The translations under genes were made by a program, and so were the position numbers. The notes under the pieces were generated by a model. That model was given only the letters and a program-made list of their open reading frames with translations, did not search any database and was not told the origin of the DNA. Positions 52,083 through 60,720 of a stretch of 64,000 nucleotides of DNA are shown one piece after another; the first letter of the stretch is position 1; each line of letters opens with the position of its first letter. Origin of the DNA: Roseomonas aerilata DSM 19363 (GTDB taxonomy: Bacteria > Pseudomonadota > Alphaproteobacteria > Acetobacterales > Acetobacteraceae); contig NZ_JONP01000007.1 in NCBI RefSeq assembly GCF_000711725.1, positions 186,001-250,000 of the forward strand, read 5' to 3'.

Positions 52083-52327
52083 CTGGGAGGCTCTGCCTCC
52101 CAGACCCTCCGCCGGGGAGCCAACGGGCTCCCCGGACCCCGCGATCTGTTTCTTGGAGCCAACCGGGCGAAAATGGCGCCCTTGAACAATCATCTTAGCC
52201 GCGCAGGCTGACCGCTCAGTCGCTTGAGGTCATGGACCTCAGGCGCGCATCAAACAGACCGCGGGGTCCAGGGTGGCCGAGCCACCCCGGCGGAGGAGGT
52301 CCAGGAGGAGGCAGCGCCTCCTCCTGG
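52083..52327. repeat. Multi-hairpin intergenic element, copy F (variant, symmetric)
   Basis: Same plan as the other copies but with different stem sequences, arranged as two facing half-units. Left: CTGGGAGGC-TCT-GCCTCCCAG (52083-52103), ACCCTCCGCC, CCGGGGAGCC.../GGCTCCCCGG, ACCCCGCGATCTG. Middle: TTGAGGTC-ATG-GACCTCA. Right, inverted: CAGACCGCGGGGTCC, a GGGTGGCC/GCCACCC hairpin, GGCGGAGGAGGT, CCAGGAGGAGGC-AGC-GCCTCCTCCTGG (52301-52327). Linkers GACC-CTCCGCC and GGACCCC..ATCTG match copies A and B. Confidence 0.82.
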
Positions 52328-52341
52328 GGCCACCGCCCCCA

Positions 52342-53460
52342 TCAAAGCAGAACCAGCTGCCGCTCCTCGGCCCCCGGCACCGCGAATTGCGAGCAGTCGA
52401 GTGAGCCGTTCTCCCGCGCGCCGTCCATGCCCAGGCGCTTCATCATGACAGCGAAGCGGCGGGCCAGCATGTCGGCATAGGGGCCGGTGCCGGTCTGGCG
52501 GATGCCGAAGCGGGGGTCGTAGGTCTTGCCGGCGCGGGTCTCGCGAACGAGGGCGAGCACGCGGGCGGCACGGTCGGGCATGTGGGCGTTCAGCCAGTCC
52601 TCGAACATCTGCCGGATTTCCAGCGGCAGGCGCAGCAGGACGTAGCCGGCCGAGCGGGCGCCGTGGGCGTGGGCGGCCTCCATCACCTTTTCCAGTTCCG
52701 CGTCGTTCACGCCGGGGATCATGGGCGCAGCAAGCACGCCGACGGGGATGCCGGCGCGGGAGAGCTCGTGCATCGCGGCCAGGCGGCGCAGCGGGGTGGC
52801 CGCGCGCGGCTCCATGATGCGGGCGAGGCGGTTGTCGAGCGTGGTGACGGAGAGGCAGACCTGCACGAGGTTGCGCGCGGCCATACGGGTCAGAATGTCG
52901 AGGTCCCGCAGCACGCCCGCGGACTTCGTGACGATGGTCACCGGGTGGTTGTAGCGGTCCAGCACCTCGAGCACCGAGCGGGTCAGGCGCAGGGTGCGCT
53001 CCACCGGCTGGTAAGGATCGGTGTTGGAGCCAAGGGCGATCGGGCGCGGCACGTAGCCGGGCTTGCTGATCTCCTTCTCCAGCAAGCTCGCGACCTCGGG
53101 CTTGAACAGGAGGCGGGACTCGAAGTCGAGGCCGGGGGATAGGCCGATATAGGCGTGGGTCGGCCGGGCGTAGCAGTAGATGCAGCCGTGCTCGCAGCCC
53201 TTATAGGGGTTCACCGAGCGGTCGAAGCCGATATCCGGGCTGTCGTTCCAGGTCAGCGCCGAGCGGGCATTGTCCCGCGTGAGGGAGGTGGCCAGCGGCG
53301 GCAGGTCGGCCAGCGTCTCGGCAAGCGTGCCCCAGCCATCGTCGAAGGCGTCCGTGCGCGCGCGCTCGAAGCGGTTCGGCGGGTTGGAGACCGCGCCGCG
53401 GCCCCGGTGGAGCGGGGATCGGCCGAGAGGAAGAGGGCTGCCCAGGCTGCCGTCCGGCAT
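52342..53460 (-). CDS. PA0069 family radical SAM protein
   Basis: 372 residues from ATG 53460. Radical SAM cluster Cys89-x3-Cys93-x2-Cys96 in GCEHGCIYCYARPTHAY, with the SplB-like GSNTDPYQPVER segment and the TKSAGVLRDLDIL motif downstream. The family resembles spore photoproduct lyase-like SAM enzymes, but its reaction is unknown. The conserved N-terminal NPPNRFE region is present. It faces element F. Confidence 0.92.
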   Translation of the reverse strand: MPDGSLGSPLPLGRSPLHRGRGAVSNPPNRFERARTDAFDDGWGTLAETLADLPPLATSLTRDNARSALTWNDSPDIGFDRSVNPYKGCEHGCIYCYARPTHAYIGLSPGLDFESRLLFKPEVASLLEKEISKPGYVPRPIALGSNTDPYQPVERTLRLTRSVLEVLDRYNHPVTIVTKSAGVLRDLDILTRMAARNLVQVCLSVTTLDNRLARIMEPRAATPLRRLAAMHELSRAGIPVGVLAAPMIPGVNDAELEKVMEAAHAHGARSAGYVLLRLPLEIRQMFEDWLNAHMPDRAARVLALVRETRAGKTYDPRFGIRQTGTGPYADMLARRFAVMMKRLGMDGARENGSLDCSQFAVPGAEERQLVLL

Positions 53461-53591
53461 GGTGGCCTCCTATGGAGTTCGCCTTGTGTTCCCTAGGATT
53501 TGGGCATCACGCCCCCCTGTCGTCAAGAACAAGCAGGGAACAAGGACGTGAAACTGGCGCCACGCGGGAGGATCTGGGCGGTGCCCGCGCC

Positions 53592-54236
53592 TCAGCGCCA
53601 GACGATATTGGTTCGGCTGCAGGTCTCGACGCCACGCCGCTCGGCAGAGGCACCGTTGTTGTAGACCACCCGGATATCGGCCGCGCAGCTGCCACCGTTC
53701 GGAAGCTGGACGTAGAGCGACTGGCCCGGTCCCATCACGTTGCTGCCCAGCCGGTCCGCCCCCCAGTTCGATTGGGAGGAGAGCGAGATGTAGAGCTCGC
53801 GGATGACCATCCCGGAGCGGTTGACGAAGTTGAAGGAGGGGTTGCCGCCGCGCGGCGCCGCGATGGTCGCGCCCGCGCCGGGGCCCATGCCAACGGTGGC
53901 GCCCGCCCCGGCCCCTCCACCGCCCCCGCCGAAGGCGATCGTGCTGATGGAGCAGGCGTTGAGGCCCATCCGGGTCTCCTCTCGTCCGCTGGCATAGGTC
54001 ACGCGCACGTCGAGGATGCAGTCCCCGAAGTTCGGCGTGACGAAGACGCGGTTGCCGGCGGGCAGGACGCTGTTGCCCAGGATGTCGGGGCCCCAGTTCG
54101 AGAGGCGCGAGGCGGAGACATTCGCCGCCTGGATGGTATCGTTGGTGTTGTTGATCAGCCAGAAGCGGTTCTGTGCCTCTGCCGGCGCGGCTGCGAAGCC
54201 TGCGAGCAGGGCGAGGGCGACGATCAGGACACGCAT
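53592..54236 (-). CDS. Secreted protein with two tandem copies of one domain
   Basis: 214 residues from ATG 54236. Signal peptide 1-21 ending in AEA. Two similar domains follow: about 23-102 and 132-213. Each has an N-terminal aromatic/Asn strand (NRFWLINNTN; PSFNFVNRSG), an SNWG motif, a G-P-x-Q/N-x-V/L-Y/F-V turn, D-x-R-V-x-Y and two cysteines near the end that could pair. A Gly/Ala linker separates them. It is periplasmic or extracellular, with no recognised function. A single-domain ancestor was evidently duplicated. Confidence 0.75.
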   Translation of the reverse strand: MRVLIVALALLAGFAAAPAEAQNRFWLINNTNDTIQAANVSASRLSNWGPDILGNSVLPAGNRVFVTPNFGDCILDVRVTYASGREETRMGLNACSISTIAFGGGGGGAGAGATVGMGPGAGATIAAPRGGNPSFNFVNRSGMVIRELYISLSSQSNWGADRLGSNVMGPGQSLYVQLPNGGSCAADIRVVYNNGASAERRGVETCSRTNIVWR

Positions 54237-54438
54237 GGGAGCCGTTCCTCCACCGGGTCAAACAGGACGTTACGGAGCGAAACACAGCCTGTCCCGACCG
54301 GGAAATCCCCTCTTCGTGAGGAAACCCTTGCTCTGTTGATCTGGAACTGACGCAGGAATGCCACAGTTTCCGCGGCCGAGCGGCGGCAGAGAAGGTGATG
54401 CTGGCGTCTCACGGGCCGGTGATCCTACGCTGCAACGC

Positions 54439-56265
54439 ATGATGCCGCCCGAGGTCCTTCCAACCCCCGCCGCCCCTCCTGCCCCGCTGGGTCGTCCCCT
54501 TCGGGAGGGCCGGCGAGGCCGGATGCTGCTCTTGGCGGCGGCGCTGCTTGCCGGCTGCGCGGCGGGCGGCAACTCCGGATCCGGCCCGGGTGTCGATGGG
54601 TCCGGCGCGATGGAGGCGGCGCCCGCTGCCTCACCGGTGGCCGCGAGGCGGGGCGCGCCCGCCCCCGTGCCGGCCCCGGCGGCCCCCGAGGGTGTCTTCG
54701 GCGCCTATCTCGCCGGGCGGCTCGCCGCGAACGAGAGCGATGCCGCGGCGGCGGCGGACGCGCTTCTCTCCGCCCTCGCGGCCGATCCGGACGAGCCGGA
54801 GATCCTGACGCGCGCCTTCAGCGCCACGGTGATGGATGGCCGCTCGGACGCCGTGCGCCTGGCTCGCCGCCTGCCGGAAAGCCAACTCGCCGCCCTGCTG
54901 CTGGCCGGTTCCGATGCCCAGGCCGGGCGCTGGGAGCGGGCGGAGGCGCGCATCCGCGGCCTGCCCCGCCAGGGCAGCGCGCAGATCCTCCAGCCCCTGC
55001 TGCTGGCCTGGGCCCAGGCCGGGCGGGGGAACACCGACGCGGCCCTCGCCACCCTCCGGCCCTTCGTGGAAGGCGGGCAGCTCCGCGCGGTGGCCGCGCT
55101 GCACGGGGCGATGATCGCGGACCTCGCCGGGCGCGCGCGGGAGGCCGAGCGGATGATCCGCATCGCCGTGGCGGAGTCCGGAGAGCCCAACCTGCGGCTG
55201 ACGACCATCGCGGCCGGGATCCTCGCCCGCGCCGGGCGCGAGACGGAGGGCGCGCGGCTTTTCGACGCCATGGCGCTCGGTTCCGATGACGTGGCGCTGA
55301 CGGCCGGGCCGGCGGCGCGGCGCGCGGCGCTGTCGGGGCGCGCGGTCGCCTCCCCGGTGGAGGGGATGGCGGAGGCACAGGTGGCACTCGGGGCCTCGCT
55401 CCGCCGGCAGGGGGCGCCGGAGCTCTCCCTTATCCTCGCGCGGCTCTCGCTGCGGCTGCGGCCGGGCTTCGCGCCGGCCCTGATCCTCGCCGCGGAGAGC
55501 CTGGCGGACGAGCGCCACGCCGAATCCGCGCTGGCGGTGCTCACCAGCGTGCCCGCGGAGGACGCGATGGCGCCGCTCGCCGCGCTGCGCCGGGCGGCGC
55601 TGCTCAGCCGCCTCGGGCGGGGGGAGGAGGCGGTGGTTCTGCTGCGGCGCATGGCCGATGCCCAGCCGGGCGCGCCGCAGCCGGCCGTGGCGATCGCCGA
55701 CGTGCTGCGGGCCCAGGGCCGGCACGCCGAGGCCGCGGCGGCCTATGGTGTGGCGATCGAGCGCCTCCCGCGCCCCGGCGCCGCGGACTGGCCGCTGTAT
55801 TACGCCCGCGCGGTGGTGCGCGAGTTGGCGGGGGACTGGCCGGCGGCGGAGGCGGATCTGCGGCAGGCGCTCGCGCTCTCGCCGGACCAGCCTTCGGTGC
55901 TGAACCACCTCGCTTATGCCTGGGTGGAGCGCGGGGAGCGACTGGACGAGGCGCGCGGCATGCTGGAGCGCGCGGTGGCGGCCCGGCCGCAAGACGGCAA
56001 CATCGCGGACAGCCTCGGCTGGGCGCTGTTCCGGACGGGCGACCTTGCGGGTGCCATTCGCTGGCTGGAGCGCGCGGCGGAGCTGGAGGCGCGCAGCGCG
56101 GTCATCAACGACCATCTCGGCGACGCCTACTGGGCGGCGGGGCGGCGCGCGGAGGCGGGCTTTCAGTGGCGCCGGGCGCTCGGCATGGAGCTGGAGGCGG
56201 GCGACGCGGCGCGGGTGGAGGCGAAGCTGCGCGACGGTCTGCCCTCCGCCACGGCGCTGCGATGA
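54439..56265 (+). CDS. TPR-repeat lipoprotein
   Basis: 608 residues from ATG 54439; ATG 54523 directly before the hydrophobic stretch is an alternative. The lipobox LAGC lies at the end of MLLLAAALLAGC, so the protein is probably lipidated and faces the periplasm. A Pro/Ala linker is followed by helical repeats over the whole length; clear tetratricopeptide units sit in the C-terminal third (ADLRQALALSPDQPSVLNHL, then ALFRTGDLAGAIRWLERA). It probably scaffolds an envelope complex. ispE starts 19 bp downstream, so they may be co-transcribed. Confidence 0.85.
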   Translation: MMPPEVLPTPAAPPAPLGRPLREGRRGRMLLLAAALLAGCAAGGNSGSGPGVDGSGAMEAAPAASPVAARRGAPAPVPAPAAPEGVFGAYLAGRLAANESDAAAAADALLSALAADPDEPEILTRAFSATVMDGRSDAVRLARRLPESQLAALLLAGSDAQAGRWERAEARIRGLPRQGSAQILQPLLLAWAQAGRGNTDAALATLRPFVEGGQLRAVAALHGAMIADLAGRAREAERMIRIAVAESGEPNLRLTTIAAGILARAGRETEGARLFDAMALGSDDVALTAGPAARRAALSGRAVASPVEGMAEAQVALGASLRRQGAPELSLILARLSLRLRPGFAPALILAAESLADERHAESALAVLTSVPAEDAMAPLAALRRAALLSRLGRGEEAVVLLRRMADAQPGAPQPAVAIADVLRAQGRHAEAAAAYGVAIERLPRPGAADWPLYYARAVVRELAGDWPAAEADLRQALALSPDQPSVLNHLAYAWVERGERLDEARGMLERAVAARPQDGNIADSLGWALFRTGDLAGAIRWLERAAELEARSAVINDHLGDAYWAAGRRAEAGFQWRRALGMELEAGDAARVEAKLRDGLPSATALR

Positions 56266-56284
56266 GCGCGCGGCGCACCGGCCC

Positions 56285-57139
56285 GTGACGCCCTCGGAGG
56301 ACGCGCCCGCGAAGGTGAACTTGCACCTGCACGTCACCGGGCGGCGGCCGGACGGATATCACCTGCTGGACAGCCTCGTGGTCTTCGCGGGGGCCGCGGA
56401 CAGGGTTTCCGTGCGGCCGGGGGAGGGCGTGACGCTCGATCTTGGTGGGCCAGAGGGGGGTGCCCTCTCGGCTGAGCCCGACAACCTCGTGCTGCGCGCC
56501 GCGCGGCTGTTGGCCGAGGCCGCGGAGCGCCCGCTGCCCGGGGCCGCGCTGCACCTTGAGAAGCGGCTGCCGGTGGCTTCCGGGATCGGCGGCGGCTCGG
56601 CCGACGCGGCGGCCGCGCTGCGGGCGCTGGACCGGTTCTGGGGCCTGGAGATGGGCGCGGCGCGGCTGGAGGCCTTGGCCCTGCGGCTGGGCGCGGACGT
56701 GCCGGTCTGCGTCGGCTCGCGCCCGGCACGGATGGGTGGGGTGGGCGAGATCCTGACCCCGGCGCCACGCCTGCCGTCCTTCGGGATGGTCCTGGCCAAT
56801 CCCCGCGTCGCGCTGCCGACACCCGCGGTCTTCGCCGGGCGCAAGGGCGCCTTCTCGGCCCCCGCCGCGCTGCCCTCGGGCTGGACGGATGCGGCAGCGC
56901 TGGCGGAGGGGCTGCGGGCGCTGCGGAACGATCTGGAGGCGCCGGCCATCGCCCTTTGCCCGCCGGTAGCGGCGGTGCTGGCGGCGCTGGGGACCCTGCC
57001 GGGGGCGCTGATGGCCCGGATGAGCGGCTCTGGCGCTACCTGCTTCGCAATCTTTGAGGACGGTGATCAGGCGAGACGGGCGGCGGAGGCTCTGCCGGCC
57101 GCCTGGTGGCGCTGGGGCGGTGACGCGCGCGGCGGCTGA
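56285..57139 (+). CDS. ispE: 4-diphosphocytidyl-2-C-methyl-D-erythritol kinase
   Basis: 284 residues from GTG 56285. GHMP kinase: the N-terminal APAKVNLHLHV motif with catalytic Lys10, the ATP loop PVASGIGGGSADAAAALR (about 93-110), and the C-terminal MSGSGATCFAIF glycine motif. It phosphorylates CDP-methylerythritol in the non-mevalonate isoprenoid pathway. The start gives a normal-length protein; earlier in-frame codons overlap the TPR gene. Confidence 0.95.
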   Translation: MTPSEDAPAKVNLHLHVTGRRPDGYHLLDSLVVFAGAADRVSVRPGEGVTLDLGGPEGGALSAEPDNLVLRAARLLAEAAERPLPGAALHLEKRLPVASGIGGGSADAAAALRALDRFWGLEMGAARLEALALRLGADVPVCVGSRPARMGGVGEILTPAPRLPSFGMVLANPRVALPTPAVFAGRKGAFSAPAALPSGWTDAAALAEGLRALRNDLEAPAIALCPPVAAVLAALGTLPGALMARMSGSGATCFAIFEDGDQARRAAEALPAAWWRWGGDARGG

Positions 57140-57227
57140 GGGCGGTTGAAAGCTGGCCTTCGGGGCTTTACGCGGGGCGCGGCGGAGGACATGTTCCGCC
57201 CGGCCCAGGGCCCTCGGGCGGGGCTGG

Positions 57228-57302
<75 letters not shown>

Positions 57303-57635
57303 ACCTTCTTTAGCTTCTTCGCAGTTTCGCTAGTCCCTGCTGTGTCGGGCAGGAAGGCCAGTGGTTCCGGGCTTTTCTGTCGGGCTGATCGGGGTCCGGC
57401 TATCAGAGAGACGCTCTCGTGCGGCAAAGGCCGACTGAATGCGTCGTCCGTCTCCCCTGCGCAGGAAAGAGGTACCGAGGTCGAAAAATCGGGGCCGGAG
57501 ACGCGGACTACTTCCGGTCGGACTGAGCGCCTGCCGGTCTAGCGGTCGTTTCTTTGGCCCGGAGGGGTGATGAGGGTTGGTGCAAGCGGGTGCGACGGAG
57601 TCGATGCGCCCCGCCGGCCCGCCGGCCCGCTGGTC
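57303..57635. other. Gene-free junction between tRNA-Gln and the recombinase gene
   Basis: No convincing gene on either strand; short open frames here lack ribosome sites and family motifs. It is a candidate location for the left edge of the island, but no repeat of the tRNA 3' end or other direct repeat is visible within the window. Confidence 0.5.
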
Positions 57636-59381
57636 TCAGTCGGCGCTGAGGAGGCGCTCTTGCTCCTGCCAGTCGAGCGGCAGGCGGGTGTCGCGCATCA
57701 AGCGCGACGGAGTAATCGCGGCGGGCTGGCTGCCCAGGAGGATGGCCTCGGTCAGGCTGGGGGCGAGGTAGGCGAGCCGAACAAGCCGGGCGAGGTAGGA
57801 GCGAGAGATGCCCTCGCGCGCCGCGATGTTCTCGAGCGAGGCACCGCCGCTGGTGAGCAGTGCATTGTGCAGCGCGTGGGCGCGCACGATCAGGCGTACC
57901 AGGGTTGGGTTGCGCTTGTTGGGTGCCATGGGAGCGTCCTGGTCACCCAGCACCAGCGCTGTCTCCCGCCCTGCCCGCATCAGGGTGGAGGGCACGGAGA
58001 GAGCAATGGGAGCATGGACTGCATCGCTGGCATTGGACTCCGAACCGAGCAGGTGATCGCGGAGATGGGAGGGATCGAGTTGAAGGGTGACCGCCTCGTC
58101 GGTGACATCGACGCGGGTCAGCAAGCGATGCAGCCGATCGCGTCCTTCCGAGGGGTTGAGCCGAGGCCAGCGATCGGCGAGCGCCTGGGCAGCGCGCATC
58201 AGCCGGTGCTGCTCGGGCAGGCTCGTGGGGAGCGCTCCGGCCTCGTCCAGACCGCCGAGCAGCCGCGGCGGGTCGGTGAGGAACTGGAGCAGAGTATCGA
58301 CAACTAAGCGTTCGAAGTCATTCGCTGGGATGCGGCACCCTTCAGGGGCGCTGCGGCGCCCGCCGGTCACCAGCCGGTGGGAGACATAGTAGCGATAGCG
58401 CACTCCGCGGCGGATGGCGTGGGTGGGGGTGAGACGGTCGCCGGAGGCGTCGTAGGCGAGGCCGAGGAGAGGGGCCGGGTTGCTGCTCCGCCGTCCCGGG
58501 CTGCGGTCCTGGCGGTTGGTGGCCAGGCGCTGCTGCACCGCGTCCCAGAGATCCCTCTCCACGATGGCATCGTGCTCGCCGGGGTAGGTGTGGCCCTTGT
58601 GGACGACCTCGCCGCGGTAGAGGCGGTTCTGCAGTAGATGGAAGAGGGCGCCGCGAGAGAGGGGTCGGCCAGCCTTGCTGAGGACGCCCTCGCGGGTGGT
58701 CTCCTCCCGCAGCGCGAGCACGGAGCCGAGGGCGAGATAGCGGCGAAAGAGGTGCTGCACACGCTCGGCCTCGGCTGGAAGCGGCACGAGCTTCCTGTCG
58801 TGGACGGCGTAGCCGAGGGGCACGGTGCCGCCCATCCACATGCCCTTGCGGCGGGATGCCGCGAACTTGTCGCGGATGCGCTCGCCCGTGATCTCGCGCT
58901 CAAACTGGGCGAAGGAGAGCAGCATGTTGAGCGTGAGGCGCCCCATGGAGGTGGTGGTGTTGAACTGCTGGGTGACGGAGACGAAGGAGACTCCGTGGGC
59001 GTCGAGGACGTCCACGAGCTTGGCAAAATCGGCCAACGAGCGGGTGAGACGGTCGACCTTGTAGAGAACGATCAGGTCGACCTTGCCGGCACGGATGTCG
59101 GCGAGGAGCTGCTGGAGCGCCGGGCGGTCGAGGGTGCCGCCGGAGAGGCCGCCATCGTCGTAGCGGGTGGGCAGTGAGACCCAGCCCTCGTGCCGCTGGC
59201 TGCGGATGTAGGCCTCGCAGGCGTCGCGCTGGGCATCGAGGGAGTTGAAGGCCTGCTCCAGCCCCTCCTCCGAGGACTTCCTCGTGTAAATGGCGCAGCG
59301 GCGTCGGGTGGCGTCCTGGGCCGGAGCGTTCCCCGTCCTGGGAGCCTTGGCCCAGCCAGATCCTGTGCGGCGGTCAGTCAC
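57636..59381 (-). CDS. Large serine recombinase
   Basis: 581 residues from GTG 59381, overlapping the DUF2924 gene end by 8 bp. The N-terminal resolvase domain has catalytic Ser36 in YTRKSS, the YDDGGLSGGTLDRPAL motif, and DLIVLYKVDRLTRS. A recombinase domain (about 185-290) and a long C-terminal region follow. The usual zinc-ribbon cysteines are missing where the motif would be (PAPLLGLAYDASGDRLTPTHA), as in many recombinases paired with DUF2924. The C-terminus has an extra helix-turn-helix-like stretch (ENIAAREGISRSYLARLVRLA). It probably integrates and excises the island. Confidence 0.92.
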   Translation of the reverse strand: MTDRRTGSGWAKAPRTGNAPAQDATRRRCAIYTRKSSEEGLEQAFNSLDAQRDACEAYIRSQRHEGWVSLPTRYDDGGLSGGTLDRPALQQLLADIRAGKVDLIVLYKVDRLTRSLADFAKLVDVLDAHGVSFVSVTQQFNTTTSMGRLTLNMLLSFAQFEREITGERIRDKFAASRRKGMWMGGTVPLGYAVHDRKLVPLPAEAERVQHLFRRYLALGSVLALREETTREGVLSKAGRPLSRGALFHLLQNRLYRGEVVHKGHTYPGEHDAIVERDLWDAVQQRLATNRQDRSPGRRSSNPAPLLGLAYDASGDRLTPTHAIRRGVRYRYYVSHRLVTGGRRSAPEGCRIPANDFERLVVDTLLQFLTDPPRLLGGLDEAGALPTSLPEQHRLMRAAQALADRWPRLNPSEGRDRLHRLLTRVDVTDEAVTLQLDPSHLRDHLLGSESNASDAVHAPIALSVPSTLMRAGRETALVLGDQDAPMAPNKRNPTLVRLIVRAHALHNALLTSGGASLENIAAREGISRSYLARLVRLAYLAPSLTEAILLGSQPAAITPSRLMRDTRLPLDWQEQERLLSAD

Positions 59382-59853
59382 GCGCGCCACCCCCGGCCGA
59401 GGGCCGGAGCTTGCGCAGACCAAAGAAGCGCGGTCCGGACCAGTGAGCGCCGGTGATGGCACGCGCTACCTCGGAGAGGGAGGCGTAGCGGCGCCCCTCG
59501 TGCTCGAAGCCGTTCTCCCCCACGAGGACCGTGTGGGTGCGTCCACCCCAGGTTCGAAGCAGCGAGGTGCCGGGGCGGAGCTGGACTGGGGGCGGGGCCG
59601 CCTCTGGCAGGGGACCGTCCACGCTGCGGGCGAGCGAGGCGATCTGACGCCGGGCGGCGGCAGAGAGGCCCCCCATGGCCCGCTCCTGCATCCGGTGAGC
59701 GATGCCGCGGCGTAGGAGGTCGGGGCTGAGGCAGGCGGGGCAGGGGGTGCGGTTCAGGCGCCGCCACTCGGCGCGAAGCTCCTCCAAGCCGAGGCTGCCA
59801 AGGCCGGTGAGGGCCTCGGCCAGTTCCGCGCGTCCTGCAGAGCGGGGTGGCAT
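59374..59853 (-). CDS. DUF2924 domain-containing protein
   Basis: 159 residues from ATG 59853. It contains the DUF2924 pattern: ELRAEWRRLN near 25-34, LLRRGIAHRMQE, then the C-terminal beta-rich block LRPGTSLLRTWGGRTHTVLVGENGFEHEG region (about 93-121) and YASLSEVARAITG with HWSGPRFFGL. The family is almost always beside a serine recombinase and may help DNA binding or control direction. The stop overlaps the recombinase start. Confidence 0.9.
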   Translation of the reverse strand: MPPRSAGRAELAEALTGLGSLGLEELRAEWRRLNRTPCPACLSPDLLRRGIAHRMQERAMGGLSAAARRQIASLARSVDGPLPEAAPPPVQLRPGTSLLRTWGGRTHTVLVGENGFEHEGRRYASLSEVARAITGAHWSGPRFFGLRKLRPSAGGGARD

Positions 59854-59857
59854 CCTG

Positions 59858-60424
59858 CTACCCCGCCTCGGCCAGACGGTAGGCCTTGCGGCCGTCCCGC
59901 TCGCCAAGGTGGACAGGGAAGCCGCGCTTGCGCAGGCCGGTCAGCGCTGCACGGGTGGTGTGGGGCAGCCAGCCCGTTGCCGTGACCAACTCCGCGAGGG
60001 TAGCGCCCTGCTCAGCCCGGAGTGCGTCCAACACCGCGCCGAGTTTGCCGCTGGGGCGAGGGGCCGCTGGTTTCGCAGGGGTCTCGCCCGCGTCAGCGCC
60101 CGCGACAGCGACGTTTCTCGCCAGCTCGGCTGCTGCCCCCTCTGGCTGAGAATGTCCGATCGCGGTGAGGCCGGGCGCGGTGATGCGGAGAGCAACGAGG
60201 GCGCCGTCATTCGCCCTACGCCAGCTAAGGGCCGCATCCCCGGTGGCGACCTCCTCGACGAGAGTGGCGTTCAGGAGAGAGGTGAGCAGGCCGGTCTGAC
60301 TGGCACCGCGAGCTCGAAGGTTCGTGGGGAGTGGCAGGACCATGCGGTCGGGGCGCTCGGCAGCGGTGCTCAGGATCAGCATCTGCGCGACCGAGAGGGG
60401 CTTGGGGTGCTTGGGCTGGCTCAT
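59858..60424 (-). CDS. DUF3489 domain-containing protein
   Basis: 188 residues from ATG 60424. The C-terminal ~75 residues (SGKLGAVLDALRAEQGATLAEL, TGWLPHTTRAALTGLRKRG, GRKAYRL) form the DUF3489 winged-helix-like domain. The N-terminal part has a second helical region beginning LSVAQMLILSTAAERPD. Probably a DNA-binding accessory protein. It lies 4 bp before DUF2924, in the same operon. Confidence 0.88.
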   Translation of the reverse strand: MSQPKHPKPLSVAQMLILSTAAERPDRMVLPLPTNLRARGASQTGLLTSLLNATLVEEVATGDAALSWRRANDGALVALRITAPGLTAIGHSQPEGAAAELARNVAVAGADAGETPAKPAAPRPSGKLGAVLDALRAEQGATLAELVTATGWLPHTTRAALTGLRKRGFPVHLGERDGRKAYRLAEAG

Positions 60425-60720
60425 GGGGTGTGTTCCTCGCGGAGCCCGCACCGTGCGGCGCCCCACAACCCCAAGCCCGGGTCTCAGCCGGGTTCCGCGT
60501 CCGCAGGGCTCACCGCCCCGCCGCCTCAGCACCAATGCTTGCCGGAACCCCGAAGTCGAGAGGATTCTACAGGCTTGAGGCTTCTGGCCACCGACCAGAA
60601 TGCCGGGAGAGGCATCTGCGTGCGGCGGGTGAAAGCGCGTGGGTGCAAGGACCTTGTCGCGGTCGTGGGCTAGGCGCGACGACCGTTGAAGACACCCCTC
60701 AGCCGCGTCACAAGAACGCC

